A stretch of 19,944 nt of DNA from Lachnospiraceae bacterium AM48-27BH. GTDB taxonomy: Bacteria > Bacillota > Clostridia > Lachnospirales > Lachnospiraceae. Shown here piece after piece: positions 15,401 through 19,944 of the stretch. Position 1 is the stretch's first letter; each line of letters opens with the position of its first letter. The position numbers and the translations under genes were made by a program. The notes below the pieces were generated by a model that made no database searches, was not told where the DNA came from, and saw nothing but the letters and a program-made list of their open reading frames with translations. The stretch covers positions 1 through 19,944 of the forward strand of contig QUFC01000057.1 of assembly GCA_003478355.1 (NCBI GenBank). Reading direction: 5' to 3'.

Positions 15401-18068
15401 ATGAACTACGGAAAAGACGCGACAGAAAAAAAATTAAGAGATGCCTCTTCCAAAAAACGGAAAATTGCCAACCGCTTTTTTCTTGGCTTTACCAGAACGC
15501 TGCTTCTGATCTTTTTTATACTGGCAGTGGTCGGAGTCAGCATAGGCGTTGGCATGTATAAAGGCATCATAGACAGTTCCCCTGAGATCAACATCGACAG
15601 CATTGTTCCCCAGCTTTGCCACTACCGTATATGACCGGGAAGGCAATTTAACCGACACTTTAGTAACCGCAGGTTCCAACCGTGATCCGGCCACATTTGA
15701 TGAGCTTCCCAAGGATCTGATCAATGCTTTCGTTGCCATCGAAGACTCTCGTTTCTGGACTCATAACGGTATCGACCTCCGTTCCATCGCCCGTATGATC
15801 AAAGGCGTCATCACCGGAGACTCCTCCGCAGGCGGCGGAAGTACCATCACCCAGCAGCTGATCAAGAACAATGTATTTGGCGGTGGCCGGGAGAAAAGCT
15901 TTGGTGAGACCGTAGAACGAAAGCTGCAGGAACAGTACCTGGCCGTCAAGCTGTCCAAGACCATGAGCAAGGAACTGGTCCTGACCAACTATTTAAACAC
16001 CATTAATTTAGGAAATAACACCCTCGGCGTCAAGGTGGCCGCAAGACGGTATTTTGGCAAAGAGGTTTCTGATTTAACACTCTCAGAATGTACCGTTATC
16101 GCCGGTATCACCCAGAACCCGTCCCGTTTAAATCCTATTTCCGGACGGGAACGCAACGAGGAGAAGCGGCGTGTGATCCTGCAGTATATGTTTGAACAGG
16201 GTTATATCTCCAAGGATCAGCAGGAAGAGGCCTTAGCGGATAATGTCTACGACCGGATCCAGATCGTGGATTCCATCACGAAGGAAAACTCCACCCCGTA
16301 CAGCTATTTTACGGACGAGCTCACCTCTCAGGTAAAAACTGCCCTGATGGAAAAATTAGGCTATTCTGAGACCCAGGCCCACAACCTGTTATACAGCGGC
16401 GGCCTGCAGATCTATACTACCCAGGACCCGAAATTACAGGCTATCGTGGACGAAGAGATCAACAATCCGGACAACTATAATGTAGTCCGCTACTCCATCG
16501 AATACCGGCTCTCCCTGCAGCATGCAGACGGTACCAAGGAACATTTTTCACAGAATAATATCAAGGCATGGCATAAGGATATTTTACAGGAGACCGATTT
16601 TGACGCCCTGTATAACAGCGAAGAAGAGGCTCGTGGCGATGCAGAGAATTTCAAGAATTATATCAAAAAGGATACAGATGAAGTAATCGGTGAAAGCATC
16701 ACGGTAACACTGCAGCCGCAGATTTCCTTTGTCCTGATGGATCAGGCTACCGGAGAGGTGAAAGCCATCAGCGGCGGCCGCGGTGCAAAAACAGCAAACC
16801 TGACTTTAAACCGTGCTACCAACGTGCCAAGACAGCCCGGTTCTACCTTCAAGGTGATTTCTTCCTTTGCCCCGGCACTGGATACCTGTGGCGCAACCCT
16901 TGGTTCTGTCTACTATGATGCGCCATATACGGTTGGCACAAAAACCTTCCGCAACTGGTATTCTGGCGGATATCAGGGTTATTCCAGCATCCGCGATGGT
17001 ATTATTTACTCCATGAACATTGTGGCGGTACGATGCATGATGGAGACGGTTACCCCTCAGCTTGGTGTGGAATATGCGAAGAATTTTGGAATCACGACTC
17101 TGACCTCCAGTGATTATAACGCTGCTACCGCCCTTGGTGGCCTGACCGAAGGTGTAACCAACCTGGAACTGACGTCAGCTTTTGCTACCATCGCCAACCA
17201 GGGTATGTATACCGAGCCGATCTTTTTCACCAAGATTATAGACCGCAACGGCAAAGTGCTGATCAACAACGAACCAGAGACCAGACGGGTATTAAAGGAT
17301 TCTACTGCATTCCTTCTGACTGACGCCCTGAAGGATTCCATGATCGGCAACCGGAAATTCGCAAGACCAGGCGCCGGCCCTGGTTCCACCAGTACCCGCG
17401 CCAAATTGGAGAATATGTCCTGCGCCGGCAAGAGTGGTACTACCACCGGCAACAACGATATCTGGTTTGTAGGATTCACGCCTTACTATACTGCAGGTAT
17501 CTGGTCCGGATACGACCTGAACCAGAAACTCAGTTCCCACACAGAGGGTACTTCGTATCATAAAGATATCTGGCGCAAGATCATGACCAGAGTCCACGAG
17601 GGCATGTCTGATCCTGGATTTACAGTTCCAGACAGTGTGGAGACTGCTTCCATCTGCCGCAAATCCGGCAAACTGGCAATCCCAGGCGTCTGTGATCATG
17701 ACCCAAGAGGCAATGCCATTTATACAGAGTATTTTGCCAAAGGAACGGTTCCAACGGAATCCTGTAACGTACACACCACCGTAACCGTATGCGCAGAATC
17801 TGGTATGCTTCCAACGGAATTCTGTCCTGAAAAAATATCCCGCGTATGTATCACGCTTCCAGCCGGTGAAACAGGAGAAACCGACGACAGCTACTTTGCA
17901 ATTCCTGGTTACTGCCCTATTCACGGAAGTACTTCTACAGTCCTTCCATCCGATAACGATGCCACTTCACCAACGGTACCTTATGGTCCAGGATATATTA
18001 CGGTACCGGACGCACCGCCAACGGTTCCGACCGTCCCTGAGAATATAGGACCAGGATTCAGCGACTAA
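15401..18068 (+). CDS. Class A penicillin-binding protein, PBP1A type (single-base frameshift near codon 69)
   Basis: A bifunctional peptidoglycan glycosyltransferase/transpeptidase anchored in the membrane. It has a short basic cytoplasmic tail, one transmembrane helix at about residues 31-52, and a GT51 domain with VAIEDSRFWTHNGID (catalytic Glu114) and GGGSTITQQLIKN. The transpeptidase domain has PGSTFK (nucleophile Ser481), SMN (537-539) and KSGT (677-680). The C-terminal ~150 residues contain seven cysteines and a Pro/Thr/Val-rich end. The ATG at 15401 has AAAGGAGG nine bases upstream. As written, the first frame stops at 15634. Dropping one C from CCCC at 15608-15611 joins IDSIVP to SFATTVYDREGN and gives 888 residues. 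The break separates the membrane anchor from both enzymatic domains. It appears monocistronic, ending at the hairpin at 18121. Confidence 0.93.
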
Positions 18069-18120
18069 ACTGGCAGCGAAACAACCTCAACTTGTTATAC
18101 TTTCTATATAATATTTGAAA

Positions 18121-18165
18121 GGGCCGTATCCGTTTAAGCGATTTCACGCTTAACAGATACGGTCC
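18121..18165. terminator. Strong hairpin terminator between the PBP gene and spoVAE
   Basis: GGGCCGTATC (18121-18130) pairs with GATACGGTCC (18156-18165), and GTTTAAGCG with CGCTTAAC inside it (one bulged T), leaving a six-base loop. It lies about 50 bases after the PBP stop and about 45 bases after spoVAE on the other strand, so it probably serves both. The following T-runs are weak in either direction. Confidence 0.7.
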
Positions 18166-18208
18166 TATCTTATTCGTTACTGTCCGCGCATTGCGCAAAC
18201 AGCAGCTC

Positions 18209-18565
18209 TTATTCTTTCAGCTTCGGTTGGAACACCAGGGATGACAGATAGCCAAACACCAGGGCGCCACAGATTCCGGCGGAGCTGGCGGTGAGACCAC
18301 CCTTGAAGATCCCCAATAATCCTTCTTTTTCAATCCCTTCTTTTACACCTTTCCACAGGGTATTGCCAAATCCCAGAAGAGGAACTGACGCTCCTGCTCC
18401 TGCCCATCTGGCAAACGGCTCATAAACACCGGCAAATCCCAGAATACAGCCACTGACAACCAGGAGAACCATGACGCGGCCCGGCATCAGCCTGGTGCGG
18501 TCTAAGAGGACCTGTGCAAGGGCGCAGATCATGCCTCCTATAAGAAATGCTTTAATATAGTCCAT
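18209..18565 (-). CDS. spoVAE: Stage V sporulation protein AE (SpoVAE)
   Basis: A 118-residue hydrophobic protein with about three or four membrane segments, belonging to the SpoVAC/SpoVAEb family. These proteins form part of the inner-membrane channel that moves dipicolinic acid into the forespore and out during germination. Family-typical stretches are FLIGGMICALAQVLLDRT at the N terminus, SVPLLGFGNTLWKGVKEGI in the middle and FKGGLTASSAGICGALVFGY. I use the ATG at 18565, which has AAAGGAAG about nine bases upstream; an in-frame ATG at 18592 lacks a site and precedes that motif. It lies 60 bases after spoVAD on the same strand. Confidence 0.92.
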   Translation of the reverse strand: MDYIKAFLIGGMICALAQVLLDRTRLMPGRVMVLLVVSGCILGFAGVYEPFARWAGAGASVPLLGFGNTLWKGVKEGIEKEGLLGIFKGGLTASSAGICGALVFGYLSSLVFQPKLKE

Positions 18566-18625
18566 CGTTTTTCTCTTCCTTTCAACATTCATGTATCCAC
18601 CATTTTTCAGATACCACCTTGTCTG

Positions 18626-19645
18626 TCAGACTTTGGGAGATTCCAGAATTACTGCATGGGCAATGCCCGGGATCGTCTGACCCTCATTGAAGCTGATATT
18701 GGATAACAACGCTCCTGTTGGCAAAAAAAGCACCCGCTTCCACTGACCCGACTGCAGTTTAGGGAGAATCATGGCACATAACGTAACAGCAGAACAGCCA
18801 CAGCCGCTTCCTCCGGAATGGGTATCCTGATCACTGCCATCGAAGATCTCAATCCCACAGTCCATGTAGCGGTCTTTGATCTCATATCCCTTTTCACGCA
18901 TCATCTGGCAGAAAATCATGCCGCCTGTTCTCCCAAGATCTCCTGTGATAATTCTGTCATAGAATGTTTCATCCACATTCAGATCCTCAAAATTCTGTAA
19001 TACGGTCAATGCTGCTGCAGGAGCCATGGCTGCTCCCATATTCATGGAATCCCGGACCCCCAGGTCGATAACCCGGCCAGTGGTAAGACCGCGGATTTTT
19101 ACCTTATCATTGCCCTGCACTGCTTTTTCGATCACCACAGCCCCGCATCCAGTCACTGTCCATGTAGCGGAAAATGGTCTCTGGCTTCCATAAGCCAGTG
19201 GAAAACGGAACTCTTTTTCTGCCGTGGCAAAATGACTGGATGCCATGGCAAGCACCCGGTCCGCATAACCGCCATGAACAGTCATGGCCCCCAGACTCAT
19301 GGCCTCACCCATGGTAGAGCAGGCGCCATAAAGCCCAAACAAGGGGATCTCCAGACTTCCGGTTCCAAAAGATGTGGCGATCAGCTGACCCAGCAGATCA
19401 CCGGAAAACAGATACCGGATATCTGATTTTTTTCTACCTGCTTTCCTTATGGCCATTTCTGCCGCTTTGATCTGCATGACGCTCTCTGCCATCTCCCAGC
19501 AATCCTGGCCTGCCATATCCTCTTTTATAACCTGGTCAAACTGATTTCCAAGCGGTCCATCCGATTCTTTTTTCCCTACAACACTGGCCTGTCCCACGAT
19601 CCTTGGCGGATCTTCGAATAAAATGCTGGCATGTCCTTTTTGCAT
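18626..19645 (-). CDS. spoVAD: Stage V sporulation protein AD (SpoVAD)
   Basis: A 339-residue protein with a thiolase-like fold that binds dipicolinic acid and is needed for its uptake into the spore. The start ATG at 19645 is supported by AAAGGAG eight bases upstream and by the SpoVAD-type beginning ILFEDPPRIVGQASVVGKKE. In-frame codons extend upstream to 19810 but have no binding site and no family-like sequence. The segment LFGLYGACSTMGEAMSLGAM carries the cysteine equivalent to the thiolase nucleophile, and DTHSGGSGCGCSAVT is the usual C-terminal glycine/cysteine-rich segment. spoVAE follows. spoVAC, usually directly upstream, is not within the 300 bases before this gene. Forespore expression is expected, though I could not confirm a sigma-G promoter. 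Confidence 0.94.
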   Translation of the reverse strand: MQKGHASILFEDPPRIVGQASVVGKKESDGPLGNQFDQVIKEDMAGQDCWEMAESVMQIKAAEMAIRKAGRKKSDIRYLFSGDLLGQLIATSFGTGSLEIPLFGLYGACSTMGEAMSLGAMTVHGGYADRVLAMASSHFATAEKEFRFPLAYGSQRPFSATWTVTGCGAVVIEKAVQGNDKVKIRGLTTGRVIDLGVRDSMNMGAAMAPAAALTVLQNFEDLNVDETFYDRIITGDLGRTGGMIFCQMMREKGYEIKDRYMDCGIEIFDGSDQDTHSGGSGCGCSAVTLCAMILPKLQSGQWKRVLFLPTGALLSNISFNEGQTIPGIAHAVILESPKV

Positions 19646-19768
19646 ACGGTATACTCCTTTTTCTGATTTTGTAACCATAGCTCCTGAACCATTACTGACT
19701 TTACGTAACTGTCTATTCAGTACCGTCATAGTTACGATTTTACAGAAATTAGTATCTCCCTTACACAC

Positions 19769-19803
19769 AAAAAAATCCGTACCCACAGAAATGGATACGG
19801 ATT
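19769..19803 (-). terminator. Intrinsic terminator upstream of spoVAD
   Basis: AATCCGTA (19774-19781) pairs with TACGGATT (19796-19803). Read on the minus strand, the stem is followed by seven T (complement of A at 19769-19775). It should end transcription of a minus-strand gene lying beyond the right edge, so spoVAD probably has its own promoter in 19646-19768. Confidence 0.7.
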
Positions 19804-19838
19804 CTTTCATGCTCTTATATCAAACACTCTAAATTATT

Positions 19839-19910
19839 CAAGAATGCCTCGGCATTCTTGCTGCGAGATGCGCGTCATGCAAAGCATGACATATTTCTTT
19901 TGCGCATCTC
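19839..19910. repeat. Cluster of perfect palindromes (REP-like element)
   Basis: CAAGAATGCC (19839-19848) and GGCATTCTTG (19851-19860) form a 10-bp inverted repeat around two bases. Five bases on, GAGATGCGC (19865-19873) pairs with GCGCATCTC (19902-19910). This outer stem encloses a second hairpin, GTCATGC/GCATGAC (19874-19880, 19884-19890) with an AAA loop, plus an 11-base AT-rich bulge. The remaining bases 19911-19944 may begin another arm. The arrangement looks like a mobile palindromic repeat unit rather than a simple terminator; no gene is present from 19646 to the end. Confidence 0.7.
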
Positions 19911-19944
19911 TGCAATCCTGCCGGAGGCTATATCAGATGGGGGA

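Noticed and set aside
17292..17924. Minus-strand frame of 210 residues inside the PBP gene
   Set aside because: It lies fully antisense to the conserved transpeptidase domain, has no recognisable domain and no start signals.
15603..18068. Separate soluble penicillin-binding protein starting at 15603
   Set aside because: The start would be a TTG without a ribosome binding site, and the upstream frame supplies the matching membrane anchor; this is one gene with an indel.
19646..19768. Sigma-G type promoter for spoVAD
   Set aside because: A TGAATA on the minus strand could be a -35 box, but no good CATnnTA element stands at the right distance.
19646..19810. N-terminal extension of SpoVAD by 55 residues
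   Set aside because: The extension overlaps a terminator stem, lacks a ribosome binding site and does not look like the family; the ATG at 19645 has a strong site.

Overview
The window looks like chromosome of a spore-forming member of the Clostridia, most likely Lachnospiraceae. The reasons are the rimP-nusA-ylxR-ylxQ-infB cluster in Firmicutes order, two spoVA sporulation genes, a DUF3842 gene, a YesM/YesN-type two-component system driving a CUT1 sugar importer, and strong AGGAGG-type ribosome binding sites. The family call is an inference; there is no rRNA or other species marker.

Layout. Positions 1-2907 (minus strand) hold the transcription/translation cluster rimP, nusA, ylxR (rnpM), ylxQ and the 5' part of infB, led by a clear sigma-A promoter at 2928-2956. 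Positions 2964-11272 (minus) form a carbohydrate locus. In transcription order it encodes a response regulator, a sensor kinase, a lipoprotein sugar-binding protein, two permeases, a Gfo/Idh/MocA dehydrogenase and an AP_endonuc_2-type TIM-barrel isomerase/epimerase. The regulators and the importer genes have separate promoters. The importer ATPase is absent, as is usual for Firmicutes CUT1 systems that share one ATPase. Its last gene stops only 8 nt before the -35 box of rimP, with no visible terminator. Positions 11458-11980 (plus) are a single DUF3842 gene with its own promoter and terminator. Positions 12020-15316 (minus) hold yigZ, then typA/bipA and a uridine-kinase-like gene. Positions 15347-18165 (plus) hold a class A penicillin-binding protein, divergent from yigZ. 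Positions 18209-19645 (minus) are spoVAD-spoVAE. The last ~170 bases hold a terminator and a compact group of palindromes but no gene.

The sugar locus resembles the known arrangement of importer, 3-keto-forming dehydrogenase and TIM-barrel enzyme (E. coli ycjNOP/ycjR/ycjS type). That suggests uptake and oxidation-based processing of a glycoside or unusual sugar; the substrate cannot be read from sequence.

The most striking property is a set of six single-base indels that break five otherwise well-conserved genes: infB (two), rimP, the sensor kinase, the uridine-kinase-like gene and the PBP. All lie in or next to short runs of G or C. Two of these genes, infB and rimP, are not expected to be pseudogenes, so sequencing or assembly error is the simplest explanation. 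The kinase also carries a perfectly phased A_AAA_AAG slippery heptamer, which deserves a separate look. I found no CRISPR array, insertion sequence, tRNA or rRNA, and nothing I would firmly call a new biological system.
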